In this document: positions 28,589 to 37,154 of the stretch, piece after piece
Position numbering within the stretch: the stretch's first letter is position 1
How the letters are laid out: every line of letters starts with the position of its first letter
Source of the DNA: Paeniglutamicibacter antarcticus
Lineage (GTDB): Bacteria; Actinomycetota; Actinomycetes; Actinomycetales; Micrococcaceae
Direction of reading: 5' to 3'
DNA: 64,000 nucleotides
Assembly (NCBI RefSeq): GCF_900010755.1
Contig: NZ_CZJT01000101.1
Location: forward strand, 62,001-126,000
Program-made: the position numbers and the translations under genes
Notes under the pieces: generated by a model
What the model saw: the letters and a program-made list of their open reading frames with translations, nothing else
Databases searched by the model: none
Told to the model about the DNA's origin: nothing

Positions 28589-28800
28589 ATGGAATCCGCA
28601 AAAGCATGTGCTCTGCAAATGAGCGAGACCCTGAACGAAATTGGCCTTGAGATTATCGAAAACCGTGAGGATGGTTGGGTTCTTTTTGCCCACATCATGG
28701 GGATCGTTGAGGTGCCCGCGGAATCCTTCTGGGCGAGGAGTTGGCCGAGGAGCTAGAAGAGGCACGAAGCGCTAGGTCCGGAGCCCGTGAGATGCATTAG
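28589..28800 (+). pseudogene. small hypothetical gene with a frameshift
   Basis: ATG 28589 opens a frame coding MESAKACALQMSETLNEI...VEVPAESF, which then ends at TAG 28754-28756. From about 28728 a -1 frame continues in good coding style as LGEELAEELEEARS...EMH to TAG 28798-28800. Joined, they give about 70 residues of an acidic helical protein whose stop overlaps the convergent TetR stop. One missing base near TCCTTC (a lost C) would explain it. It could be a mutation, a sequencing error or a recoding site. I do not recognise the protein. Confidence 0.4.
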
Positions 28801-29372
28801 ACAGCATTCTTGGGATGTTCCAGCGAAAGCCCCAGCAAGATCACCCGGACCCCGTACTCGAAGGCTTCTTGCCCCGACTCTTGGGCATGTTCCTGGGCTT
28901 CGGGTTCGCCGACCAGCGCTCGGGCTTCCTGGTGGGCGGCAATGGACCCCAGCAGGTGGTTGAGCAGCAAGTGCCTGGCATAAAATGCCTGTTCGGCAGG
29001 AATCCCGGCGTGCTCCAGGAAACTCAGCAACCAGCCAAGTGGCGCCAGTGCTTCCGGGCGCATGGTTTGTGCCAGCTGGATGACTTCTGCCGAGTCCGGA
29101 ATCGTGATCAATGCGGAGCGCAACTGTTGCAGCAACGCCCCGATTGCCATCGGGGCCATTTCCGGTGCCGGAAGCGCGGGTTCAGGGACCGAACCAAGAA
29201 GTTTCGCGGCAACATCAACCAGCAGTTCTTGCTTGGACTTCACGTGCCAGTACAACGCCCCGACCTGCACATCGAGCTCGCGGGCCAGCCTGCGCATCGA
29301 GAGGTCGGCCAAGCCGAATTCTGAGAGCACGCCAACTGCGGCGTCAGTGAGTTGTTCACGCGTCAAGGCCAT
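28797..29372 (-). CDS. TetR family transcriptional regulator
   Basis: 191 residues. The N-terminal helix-turn-helix has the TetR layout: LTREQLTDAAVGVLSEFGLADLSMRRLARELDVQVGALYWHVKSKQELL, where VGALYWHVKSK is the recognition helix and next helix typical of the TetR_C_1 (TetR-like) subgroup. The C-terminal domain is all-helical ligand binding. ATG 29372 starts the HTH; the open frame extends to 29867, antisense to the holin-like gene. The divergent small membrane-protein gene is the nearest candidate target. Confidence 0.85.
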   Translation of the reverse strand: MALTREQLTDAAVGVLSEFGLADLSMRRLARELDVQVGALYWHVKSKQELLVDVAAKLLGSVPEPALPAPEMAPMAIGALLQQLRSALITIPDSAEVIQLAQTMRPEALAPLGWLLSFLEHAGIPAEQAFYARHLLLNHLLGSIAAHQEARALVGEPEAQEHAQESGQEAFEYGVRVILLGLSLEHPKNAV

Positions 29373-29456
29373 GGAGTCCAGTGTATGGCGGCGCTGGAAA
29401 TAAGTTCTTTCCGACGTGCTGTCCCAAGTCACGATACTGGCCTTACACTCAGGGTT

Positions 29457-29855
29457 ATGATCCGATTCCTGATTCGACTTGCCATCTTCATAGTTTCCTC
29501 TGCCCTTGGCCTGTTGGTCACTAGCTGGATCCTTGACGGATTTAACATCCACGCTTCGGGGTTCATTGTCGCGGTTCTGGTATTCACTGTGGTCCAGTCC
29601 GTGATCACCCCATTTGTCGCCACCATGGCCAGAAAATACGCCTCGGCATTCCTGGGCGGGGTGGGACTGCTGGCCACCGGGCTGGCGCTCTTCATTGCAC
29701 AGCTTTTCCCCGGGGGCTTGGAAATTTCGGGTGTGAGCACCTGGGTGCTTGGTGCGCTGCTGGTGTGGCTTGTCAGCGCCCTGGGGACCTTCCTGTTGCC
29801 GATGTGGTGGCTGCGGGAGAAACGCAAGGCGCGGGCCGCTACGACCGGTGCCTAA
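29457..29855 (+). CDS. small membrane protein, phage holin 4_2-like
   Basis: 132 residues with four hydrophobic segments (about 3-25, 32-55, 64-84, 92-112) and a basic tail WWLREKRKARA. The pattern IRFLIRLAIFIVSSALGLLVTSWILDGFNIHASGF resembles the phage-holin/mycobacterial membrane-protein superfamily IV. Members are chromosomal and mostly uncharacterised, so the holin name should not imply a phage. AGGG lies just before ATG 29457. Confidence 0.65.
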   Translation: MIRFLIRLAIFIVSSALGLLVTSWILDGFNIHASGFIVAVLVFTVVQSVITPFVATMARKYASAFLGGVGLLATGLALFIAQLFPGGLEISGVSTWVLGALLVWLVSALGTFLLPMWWLREKRKARAATTGA

Positions 29856-29935
29856 AAACATAAGCAAAACAACGTCGAGGGAAAACCTGAGGTCGATCCC
29901 TCGACGTATGGACCGAAGCGGGGTTTGATGGGGTC

Positions 29936-30286
29936 ATGAGTATGCAATTTCCAACGCCAGAGGCCATGGCCGAGTACCAACGGATCACCCGCGCACTGCT
30001 CGGCGAGGGCGTGGTGGCCGGCAAAATGTTCGGCAAGGACGCCTTGAAGTTCGAGTCCAAGGCCATTGCATGCCTTTTCGAGGAGGGTATGGCGTTCAAG
30101 GTTGGCCGGGACAGCGAGCCCATGAACCGTGCCATGCAGTGCCCCGGAGCAACGCTCTACGACCCATCCGGGCAGGGACGTCCATTCCGTGATTGGGTAG
30201 CGGTTCCACAAAGTTCGATCGAACGCTGGGAGGGGTTCGCGCAGGCCGCACTATCTGCGGCAAGCGACCCTGATTCAGACTCTTAG
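29936..30286 (+). CDS. TfoX N-terminal-domain-like protein
   Basis: 116 residues. GEGVVAGKMFGKDALKFESKAIACLFEEGMAFKVG and the later PFRDWVAVP correspond to the MFG-containing core of TfoX/Sxy N-terminal and related MmcQ-like small proteins. In Actinobacteria these stand-alone domains have no proven role. The protein is cytosolic. Confidence 0.65.
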   Translation: MSMQFPTPEAMAEYQRITRALLGEGVVAGKMFGKDALKFESKAIACLFEEGMAFKVGRDSEPMNRAMQCPGATLYDPSGQGRPFRDWVAVPQSSIERWEGFAQAALSAASDPDSDS

Positions 30287-30463
30287 CTGCCATAAATCCA
30301 CTCGAGGTAGGTTCATCGGGTAAACTCGTGACGTAAGAGCCCCTTACTTTTCTTTCTGATCCACACGTGGCGTTGGAAGAATGAGGGGCATTTCTGCGCC
30401 CGGCACCGCCGGGACCCGGCATCATGTGCCGGCCGCGCTGAATCGAGCAAGGGGGAGGATCCC

Positions 30464-31753
30464 ATGCCAGCAATCGTGATCGTCGGAGCCCAGTGGGGCG
30501 ACGAAGGCAAGGGTAAGGCCACAGACCTTTTGGGTGGCCAGGTTGACTATGTTGTGAAGCCAAACGGTGGCAACAACGCAGGTCATACAGTCGTCGTCGG
30601 CGGTGAAAAGTATGAGCTCAAGCTCCTGCCCGCCGGCATTCTTTCGCCAAACGCCATTCCGATTATCGGAAACGGCTGTGTAGTAAACCTCGAAGCGCTC
30701 TTCGAGGAAATTGAAGGACTCGAGGCCCGCGGGGCGGACACCTCGAAGCTGCGTGTTTCCGCAAACGCACACCTGGTGGCCCCGTACCACCAGACCATGG
30801 ACAAGGTCACCGAACGCTTCCTGGGCAAGCGTGCCATTGGCACCACCGGTCGCGGCATCGGCCCGGCCTACATGGACAAGATCGGGCGCCTGGGCATCCG
30901 CGTGCAGGACGTCTTCGACGAATCCATCCTGCGCCAGAAGGTTGAAGGGTCGCTGCTCCAGAAGAACCAGCTGCTGGTCAAGGTCTACAACCGCCGCGGC
31001 GTAGAGGTCGACGAGATCGTGGAGTACTTCCTGTCCTTCGCCGAGCGCCTGCGCCCGATGGTCATCGACGCCACGCTGGAGCTGAACAACGCGTTGGACG
31101 CCGGCAAGGTGGTCCTCATGGAGGGCGGCCAGGCCACGTTCCTGGACGTCGACCACGGCACCTACCCGTTCGTCACCTCGTCGAACCCGACCGCCGGTGG
31201 CGCGTCGGTGGGCTCGGGCATTGGCCCGACGCGCATCACCCGCTCGGTGGGCATCATCAAGGCCTACACCACCCGTGTTGGCGCCGGACCGTTCCCCACC
31301 GAACTGTTCGACGACATGGGCATGTACCTGCAGAAGACCGGCGGCGAATTCGGTGTCAACACCGGCCGACCTCGTCGTTGCGGTTGGTACGACGCGGTGC
31401 TGGCCCGCCACGCCTCGCGCGTGAACGGCTTCACCGATTACTTCGTCACCAAGCTCGACGTGCTCACCAACATTGAGCAGATCCCGGTGTGCGTTGCCTA
31501 CGACGTTGACGGGGTGCGCCACGACGAAATGCCGATGACGCAGACCGACTTCCACCACGCAAAGCCGATCTTCGAGTACTTCCCGGGGTGGACCGAGGAC
31601 ATCTCCACGGCCCGCACCATGGAAGAGCTTCCGGAGAACGCACGCAACTACGTGTTGGCCCTCGAAGGCATGAGCGGCACCCGCATCTCCGCCATTGGCG
31701 TAGGACCGGACCGTGAACAGACCATCGTTCGTCACGACCTGATCAACGACTAG
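30464..31753 (+). CDS. purA: adenylosuccinate synthetase
   Basis: 429 residues, the normal length. [11 protein letters not shown] (P-loop-like, 12-18 GDEGKGK) holds GTP/IMP and the catalytic Asp; [14 protein letters not shown] and the [13 protein letters not shown] motif follow in order. It condenses IMP and aspartate with GTP in AMP synthesis. ATG 30464 has GGGGGAGG upstream. A 36-base gap separates it from the AAA+ gene, so read-through is possible. Confidence 0.97.
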   Translation: MPAIVIVGAQWGDEGKGKATDLLGGQVDYVVKPNGGNNAGHTVVVGGEKYELKLLPAGILSPNAIPIIGNGCVVNLEALFEEIEGLEARGADTSKLRVSANAHLVAPYHQTMDKVTERFLGKRAIGTTGRGIGPAYMDKIGRLGIRVQDVFDESILRQKVEGSLLQKNQLLVKVYNRRGVEVDEIVEYFLSFAERLRPMVIDATLELNNALDAGKVVLMEGGQATFLDVDHGTYPFVTSSNPTAGGASVGSGIGPTRITRSVGIIKAYTTRVGAGPFPTELFDDMGMYLQKTGGEFGVNTGRPRRCGWYDAVLARHASRVNGFTDYFVTKLDVLTNIEQIPVCVAYDVDGVRHDEMPMTQTDFHHAKPIFEYFPGWTEDISTARTMEELPENARNYVLALEGMSGTRISAIGVGPDREQTIVRHDLIND

Positions 31754-31789
31754 CATTAGCTGCACACGCGAGGGCGTGGTGCGGATTGG

Positions 31790-33124
31790 ATGAAGAGTAT
31801 GAATGAACAACTCCTGACCAGCCTGCGCCACGCCCTTGCTGCGTCTCCTGACGACCACGCGCTGCGGTTGCACGTGGCCGAAATGCTGCATGCGGCACAC
31901 CGCAACCCGGAGGCATTGGGAGAGGTTAACCTGGTCATCCAGGCCGACCCGTCCAATGCCGCTGCGCTTGGAATGCTCGGCAAGATCATCGCAGGGCTCT
32001 CGGCTCCGGCCGCGGCATTGCCCGCCCAGAACGACGTTGTCAGCGGCCCGGCAGAGCTGCCTGTGGAGAATCCGAACCCGGTGTGTGAACAGGTTCCCGC
32101 TGAAAAGGCCGGCTCCGAAACGAATGCTGACGACGGGTTCGACTGGGACCAAGCCTCCAAGCAATTGGACGAGAACCTGCCGGCTCCGTTCGCGAGCTCC
32201 GAACCGCTGGCCATGGGCGAGGAGGACTCGGGTGTTGCCGTCATCGAACCAGAAGCCCCGGTGGTCACCCTCGCCGATGTCGGAGGACTCGAAGACGTCA
32301 AAAAACGCCTGAACGAATCCTTCCTGGCGCCCATGCGGCACAGTGAAATCGCCAAGGCCTTCGGCAAATCCCTGCGCGGCGGGCTGCTGCTCTACGGGCC
32401 GCCGGGCTGCGGCAAGACCTTCCTTGCCCGTGCCGTGGCAGGTGAACTGGGTGCCCGGTTCATGTCGGTGGTGATGACCGATGTGCTCTCGTCATATATC
32501 GGCCAGACCGAAAAAAACCTTAAGGCGGTCTTTGATTCCGCCCGCGCCGAAACTCCGACGGTGCTCTTCCTTGATGAGGTCGACGCGTTGGGCATGCGCC
32601 GCGGCTCCCTGACGGGTTCAGCCTCCTGGCTGCGCCAAATGGTCAACCAGCTGTTGCTGGAAATGGACTCCATGGCCGGGAACAACGACGGACTGTATAT
32701 TCTTGCCGCCACCAACCACCCATGGGATCTGGACGAGGCGTTGCTGCGCCCGGGCAGGCTAGACCGCACGGTATTGGTGACGCCACCGGATGCCGCCGCC
32801 CGCACGGCAATCTTGCACTACCACCTCAAAAAACGCCCGATCGCCGGGATCGACCTCGCGGTGTTGACCCGCCGCACAGAGAACCTTTCCGGAGCCGACC
32901 TCGAACACCTGTGCGTCACCGCGGCGGAGAAGGCCATGATGGAATCCATCGAGGCCGGGGAAATCATCCCGCTGAACATGGGACACATGGAACAGGCGCT
33001 TGCCGAAGTCAAGGCTTCAACGCTGCCGTGGCTCGAATCCGCCCGCAACGTGGTTCGCTTCAGCAACGAACACGGACGATACGACGAACTGGCCGGCTAC
33101 CTGCGATCCCGGAAAATGCTTTAG
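31790..33124 (+). CDS. AAA+ ATPase with N-terminal TPR-like segment
   Basis: 444 residues. Residues 1-70 form a TPR-like helical hairpin set (LRLHVAEMLHAAHRNPEALGEVNLVIQADPSNAAALGMLG). An acidic disordered linker (about 75-155) leads to a single classical AAA domain: VGGLEDVKKRL, Walker A GPPGCGKT (203-210), Walker B VLFLDEVDAL (DE 262-263), sensor 1 ATN (about 307-309) and Arg fingers LLRPGRLDR (R323, R326). It resembles Cdc48/Vps4/katanin-type unfoldases rather than FtsH: no protease domain or membrane segment follows. The next gene starts 10 bases on, so they likely act together; the function is unknown. Confidence 0.8.
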   Translation: MKSMNEQLLTSLRHALAASPDDHALRLHVAEMLHAAHRNPEALGEVNLVIQADPSNAAALGMLGKIIAGLSAPAAALPAQNDVVSGPAELPVENPNPVCEQVPAEKAGSETNADDGFDWDQASKQLDENLPAPFASSEPLAMGEEDSGVAVIEPEAPVVTLADVGGLEDVKKRLNESFLAPMRHSEIAKAFGKSLRGGLLLYGPPGCGKTFLARAVAGELGARFMSVVMTDVLSSYIGQTEKNLKAVFDSARAETPTVLFLDEVDALGMRRGSLTGSASWLRQMVNQLLLEMDSMAGNNDGLYILAATNHPWDLDEALLRPGRLDRTVLVTPPDAAARTAILHYHLKKRPIAGIDLAVLTRRTENLSGADLEHLCVTAAEKAMMESIEAGEIIPLNMGHMEQALAEVKASTLPWLESARNVVRFSNEHGRYDELAGYLRSRKML

Positions 33125-33133
33125 GTCCGCTCC

Positions 33134-34744
33134 ATGGCCGGGACGATCGACATTGACCTGCTTTATGCCCGCGCCCAGGGGCTGGCCGCTGCTTCCCGAT
33201 TGGAGGCGGCCCTCGAACTGGTCGAGGGACAGCGGCAGCAGCTTGCCGGCGAACCCCGGTTCTGGGTCCTCTATGGCACCCTTCTGCTGGCCAGCAAGCG
33301 AAGCGAGGAAGCCGAACAAGCGGGCCGCCAAGCGCTCAACCTGGAACCCGGTTCGTTATCAGCAGTCGACCTATTAATCGGCTGCGCGCATCAGGGCAAG
33401 GACTACGGCAGGGCCATCACGCTGGCGCAGGTCATGGTGGAGGCTGCGCCCAACGAGGCCCGTGGGCATTACTGGGTGGGGTTGCTGCTGGTCAGCCAGC
33501 TGAACTCCCGCACGGAGCTTGAAGAGGCTGCCAGGGCAATGGCCCGGGCCCTCGAAATCGATCCTGAAAACCCTGACCACTACAGGATTGCGGCACTGAT
33601 AGCCGATTTCTCGGGTAACACACCTGCGGCACTCGAATACCTGAGTTCGGGGCTCAACATCGCCCCCAACCACAGTGGTCTTCTATTGGCCTCGGGTGTC
33701 ATTGACGGCGCGAAGGCAGTGGTCGGGGACAAGAGCGCGGTGCTTCGCGGTCTCTTGGCGGTGAACCCGATGGATTCCACAGCCAGGGAGGAACTTTCCG
33801 AGACCTTCTTGCAGAAGCTGGCGCCGCTGGGCAGACTGCCGTGGGTGCACGGAATGCTCGCGGCGCTTCTGGTCCAGCGGACGGGCGGCCTCTGGGGAAT
33901 CCTGGCCATCACGCTGTTGACCGCCGCGTTTGGTGGCTACGGGTGGATGAAGTTCAAGCGCGCAGCGGCCGGACTTCCCTCCGGATATGCAGGTGAGGTC
34001 ATTGCCGAAACACCTGGCGCTCAAACGGGTGTAAAAATGCTTGCAGTTTCAGCGCTGACCGTGGCGTTGGGGGCCGGCTGGGGGAGCTTGGCCGTGGATC
34101 CGCGTCCGGGGTTGCTGGCGTTGGGGGCAGGAGTGGTGGCCGGCTTCGTCGGGTCTTCACTGCTTGAAAAGGCTGCGTGTTCCCCGCCCCCGAAGGGCGC
34201 CGGCCAACGGATGCTAAATCGCTATCTGCACCAGCGCATCGGACTGGTGCTTGGAGCCCACCGGGTCAGGTTTTGGACGGGTGCGTTCGGGTTGCTGGTC
34301 TTGGTCCTAAGCCTTCCCGAATCATCCTATGCGCCGGGAATGATCATGATCATCCTGGCGGGTTGGCTGATGGCGATCGGATCCCAGTTGGCAATATGGA
34401 CCCTGCGGCTGGGTCCCGGAAGCAATCCCTGGGCAATCTCACGGAAGCTGAAAGCCCCGGCACAACGCCGGGGTCCGGCCAGTGTTGTGGGCAACCTGCA
34501 GGGGGCCTTTTACATCGGGATGCATTTCTTTTTCCCCATGATTATTCTCGGCTTGGGCGTCTCGGTCCTCAGCATGGGCACCGCTGCGTATGACACCCCA
34601 AGTGCGCCTGCGAATGAACGTAAGAACAGCCCCGTGCCGGTGTATCCGATCCAGACTCAGACCCCCGACTTCAAGATGCCGAGCATTCCGAGTATGCCGT
34701 CGATCGATATCCCAGACTTCTCGACGAAATCCCCAGATAACTAA
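33134..34744 (+). CDS. TPR-containing polytopic membrane protein
   Basis: 536 residues. The first about 215 residues are TPR-like helical repeats (LAAASRLEAALELVEGQ..., FWVLYGTLLLASKRSEEAEQAGRQALNLEPGS, MARALEIDPENPDHYRIAALIADFSGN). The rest holds about six to seven hydrophobic segments (about 245-275, 298-345, 375-430, 460-490), and the tail beyond about 495 is Pro/Ser-rich. I recognise no enzymatic motif. It starts 10 bases after the AAA+ gene, and both carry TPRs, so a membrane complex serviced by the ATPase is the natural reading. The name and substrate are unknown. Confidence 0.75.
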   Translation: MAGTIDIDLLYARAQGLAAASRLEAALELVEGQRQQLAGEPRFWVLYGTLLLASKRSEEAEQAGRQALNLEPGSLSAVDLLIGCAHQGKDYGRAITLAQVMVEAAPNEARGHYWVGLLLVSQLNSRTELEEAARAMARALEIDPENPDHYRIAALIADFSGNTPAALEYLSSGLNIAPNHSGLLLASGVIDGAKAVVGDKSAVLRGLLAVNPMDSTAREELSETFLQKLAPLGRLPWVHGMLAALLVQRTGGLWGILAITLLTAAFGGYGWMKFKRAAAGLPSGYAGEVIAETPGAQTGVKMLAVSALTVALGAGWGSLAVDPRPGLLALGAGVVAGFVGSSLLEKAACSPPPKGAGQRMLNRYLHQRIGLVLGAHRVRFWTGAFGLLVLVLSLPESSYAPGMIMIILAGWLMAIGSQLAIWTLRLGPGSNPWAISRKLKAPAQRRGPASVVGNLQGAFYIGMHFFFPMIILGLGVSVLSMGTAAYDTPSAPANERKNSPVPVYPIQTQTPDFKMPSIPSMPSIDIPDFSTKSPDN

Positions 34745-34745
34745 T

Positions 34746-35311
34746 ACGCCCCCCAAGGCGGGGATGAGTGAGAAAGCAGCATTGGCTGACCAGGTGACCG
34801 GGCCGATTACCGCGGCGCTCTTGGGAGTGAGCCAGCCCCAAGTTGGGCCCTCGATCAGGATGAAGACCAGCAAGCCGAAGCCGAGTGCACTGAGCAGCAC
34901 ACGGAATACATCGGTTCCGTGTTCCTTGTGCTCCGTGGTTGTTTCCGGAACCACCTTCCAGATGCCGAAAGGACCAATGGGCCCAGAGGCACGTTGCCCC
35001 AGAAGATCCAGCGCCGGTCCAGGTGGGTAGTGAATGCCCCGCGGAGCAGGGGGCCAATGGCTGCGGCACCGGACATGACGGCTCCTCAGACGCCAAGGCG
35101 GCGGCACGTTCCTTGCCCGGAAAATGGAGTTCACACTCGAAAGTGTGGAAGGCAGTACCGCGGCCCGGCAGATTCCTTGCGGGGCACGGGCGGCAATCAA
35201 GGTGCCCGCACTTGGCGCCACCGCGGCCACGAGGCAACGGACAACTATCATTGCCAACGCTCCGGCCAGTGCCGCCAGGGCCAACCACTTGCTTTCGCGC
35301 TTTCCCGTCAT
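34746..35311 (-). pseudogene. decayed MFS (EmrB/QacA-type) drug transporter
   Basis: Typical DHA2-family sequence is scattered over frames. One frame reads KRESKWLALAALAGAL...VAAVAPSAGTLIAARAPQG...AAVLPSTLSSVNSIF; another supplies FPGKERAAALAS; a third supplies MSGAAAIGPLLRGAFTTHLDRRWIFWGNVPLG; the first resumes with WKVVPETTTEHKEHGTDVF...LSALGFGLLVFILIEGPTWGW. At least two frameshifts are needed, and both the N-terminal membrane segments and the whole C-terminal half are missing. The remnant fills most of the gap between the TPR membrane protein and the amidase gene. Confidence 0.8.
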
Positions 35312-35408
35312 ATTCCAGAGGGTACGGAGAACACCGACCCGGAGAATCCACCAAATGGACGATAGTCGCTAGGGTTGTCCTAAACGTACGCAATGAAAGG
35401 GAAGCGCC

Positions 35409-36188
35409 ATGAAGATCAGTGTCGGTCAGTTCGCCCCAACCGGTTCGGTGACGGATAACCTTGAGACCATCGACCGCCTTGCCGCGCAGGCCAAGGCAGA
35501 CGGGTCCGGGCTGGTTCTTTTCCCTGAGGAAGCGATGCTTGCAGTATTGAAGGTCGAGGGGTCGCTGGCAGAGGCCATTGCCGGAAACTGGACGACATTC
35601 GTGCAGAAACTTTCCTTTATTGCTGCCGAAAACAACATTGCCATTGTCGCCGGCGGGTATGAGGAATCCGAGGATTCGCGCCCCTTCAACACCCTTGCCG
35701 TTGTGTCAGCGGACGGAAAGATACTTGGTACTTACCGCAAGATCCATCTCTATGATGCGTTCTCGTACCAGGAGTCGAATTCGATCACGGCCGGTCCCGT
35801 GGAGGGAACTCCGGTCTTTGAAATCGACGGACTCAAGTTCGGGGTTTTGACCTGCTACGACCTGCGTTTCCCCGAGTTGTCGCGTCGATTGGCAGTCAGC
35901 GGTGCAGACGTCTTACTGGTGGCAGCGGCCTGGTTTAAGGGTGAACACAAGATTGACCACTGGGAAACCTTGCTTAAAGCCCGGGCCATCGAAAACACCG
36001 TATGGGTAGCGGCAGCAGGAACAAGTTCCAGCCATACGATCGGCCACTCAGCGATCCTTGACCCGATGGGTGTCCCCATCGAATTCCTCGGTGACGACGC
36101 CGAAGGCTTGGTGACCGTTGATGTTACTCGCCGCCGCATTGACGAGGTCCGTGAGTTCCTGCCGGTGCTTGCCAACAAGCGGCTCTAG
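35409..36188 (+). CDS. carbon-nitrogen hydrolase (nitrilase superfamily)
   Basis: 259 residues. The Glu-Lys-Cys triad is visible: E40/E41 in LFPEEAM, K111 in TYRKIHLYD, C149 in LTCYDLRFPE. The short length and lack of extra domains fit the Nit/omega-amidase/DUF-type deaminated-glutathione amidase branch. It hydrolyses an amide of a small metabolite; the exact one is unknown. AAAGGGAAG precedes ATG 35409. Confidence 0.88.
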   Translation: MKISVGQFAPTGSVTDNLETIDRLAAQAKADGSGLVLFPEEAMLAVLKVEGSLAEAIAGNWTTFVQKLSFIAAENNIAIVAGGYEESEDSRPFNTLAVVSADGKILGTYRKIHLYDAFSYQESNSITAGPVEGTPVFEIDGLKFGVLTCYDLRFPELSRRLAVSGADVLLVAAAWFKGEHKIDHWETLLKARAIENTVWVAAAGTSSSHTIGHSAILDPMGVPIEFLGDDAEGLVTVDVTRRRIDEVREFLPVLANKRL

Positions 36189-36282
36189 CCCCTGTTGGGC
36201 CCCACGGTTCGAGTGGTTCTGCCCGTAGGCCACTCATGTTATTTGCTCCCCTCATGCTTACTGTGAAGTCACGCCTGAGTTA

Positions 36283-36636
36283 ATGCGGCCAGTGGAGGCC
36301 CGGCAGGCCCCTGACCATCAGCGGCTTGCCGTGGGGATGTTCTTGCATCTGGTCTCCGGAGTCGTTGCGGCAGCGCTCAGGTGGATGCCGTGTTGGGGAG
36401 ATCCTCAGGGGATGGTCTGCGCCAGCTTCAAGAGCGGTGTTGTGGCGCCCGCGCAGGGAATCTTCCTGTTCGGGGGTATCAACGAGTACTTCGTCATTAA
36501 CGCCTTCGTTAGCCATGTCGATGCGGCGAATGGAACCGGCAGGTTGCGGTATGCATTGCTGGCGCTGCTTGGTGCAGCAATGCCGGTGTTCTTGGCTCAA
36601 CAGCAGGCCCAGGCTCTGGCGGGCTCCCGGAAGTGA
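36283..36636 (+). CDS. hypothetical small membrane-associated protein, doubtful
   Basis: 117-codon frame with third-position G/C typical of genes here. The N-terminal part is unremarkable; GIFLFGGINEYFVINAF and RLRYALLALLGAAMPVFLAQQQAQAL look like one or two membrane segments. No ribosome site precedes the ATG and I recognise no family, so this may be a remnant of a larger gene. The opposite strand also has an open frame (36280-36600) of poorer quality. The rest of the 544-base gap 36189-36732 shows nothing else. Confidence 0.35.
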   Translation: MRPVEARQAPDHQRLAVGMFLHLVSGVVAAALRWMPCWGDPQGMVCASFKSGVVAPAQGIFLFGGINEYFVINAFVSHVDAANGTGRLRYALLALLGAAMPVFLAQQQAQALAGSRK

Positions 36637-36732
36637 ATCCCAAGCAATTTCACATGGTTATGGGATGTACCCAGCGGGGCCCGGCCACTATTATTGATGC
36701 CCGAAGCGTCGTCAAATAGGCAAGGTACAGCA

Positions 36733-37119
36733 GTGAGTAATTCCGCAACGCAAATGAGTGAAGAGATCATCGAGGAGTGGGCCGAGGTGACAAGTCGTGC
36801 CTACAACGACTCGCTCACCGGGTTGGATCTTTCCCGACTTCCGGCGGCCGTCGAGGCATTCATTGACCTGTATGGGCAAAGCAAGACGATGACCTTCAAC
36901 GCCGAATATTCGCCGGTGGACTACTTCGAGGAACACCCGGCGGCCGTCATTGCCAGCATTCTGGATTCGCGCGAAGCGCTTGACCTGCTGGATGACGAGC
37001 AAGAGGAAGCGCTTGAAGACATCCTCGAATTCACTGAGGCCTGGGAGCAATTTGATGAGAACCAACAGCCGGCTCTCGGGGTTTCCGAGGCCGATGATGA
37101 TGAACAGCCCGTCTGGTAA
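36733..37119 (+). CDS. acidic hypothetical protein
   Basis: 128 residues from GTG 36733, chosen for AAGG eight bases upstream; an in-frame ATG at 36694 is possible. All-helical in appearance and strongly acidic, with EEIIEEWAEV near the start and LDLLDDEQEEALEDILEFTEAWEQFDENQ at the end. No family was recognised. A long inverted repeat after the stop may end transcription. Confidence 0.6.
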   Translation: MSNSATQMSEEIIEEWAEVTSRAYNDSLTGLDLSRLPAAVEAFIDLYGQSKTMTFNAEYSPVDYFEEHPAAVIASILDSREALDLLDDEQEEALEDILEFTEAWEQFDENQQPALGVSEADDDEQPVW

Positions 37120-37154
37120 AGCAATCCGCTCGATCTAGCTAGGCCGACACCTTG

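Noticed and set aside
29457..29855. Holin-like gene as a sign of prophage
   Set aside because: No other phage gene is near; members of this membrane-protein family are ordinary chromosomal genes in Actinobacteria.
30422..32341. 639-codon minus-strand frame over purA and the AAA+ gene
   Set aside because: Covers two well-supported genes of the opposite strand and has no recognisable protein features.
36280..36600. Minus-strand frame of 106 codons in the gap after the amidase gene
   Set aside because: Codon use is worse than for the plus-strand frame over the same bases and no ribosome site or family is visible.
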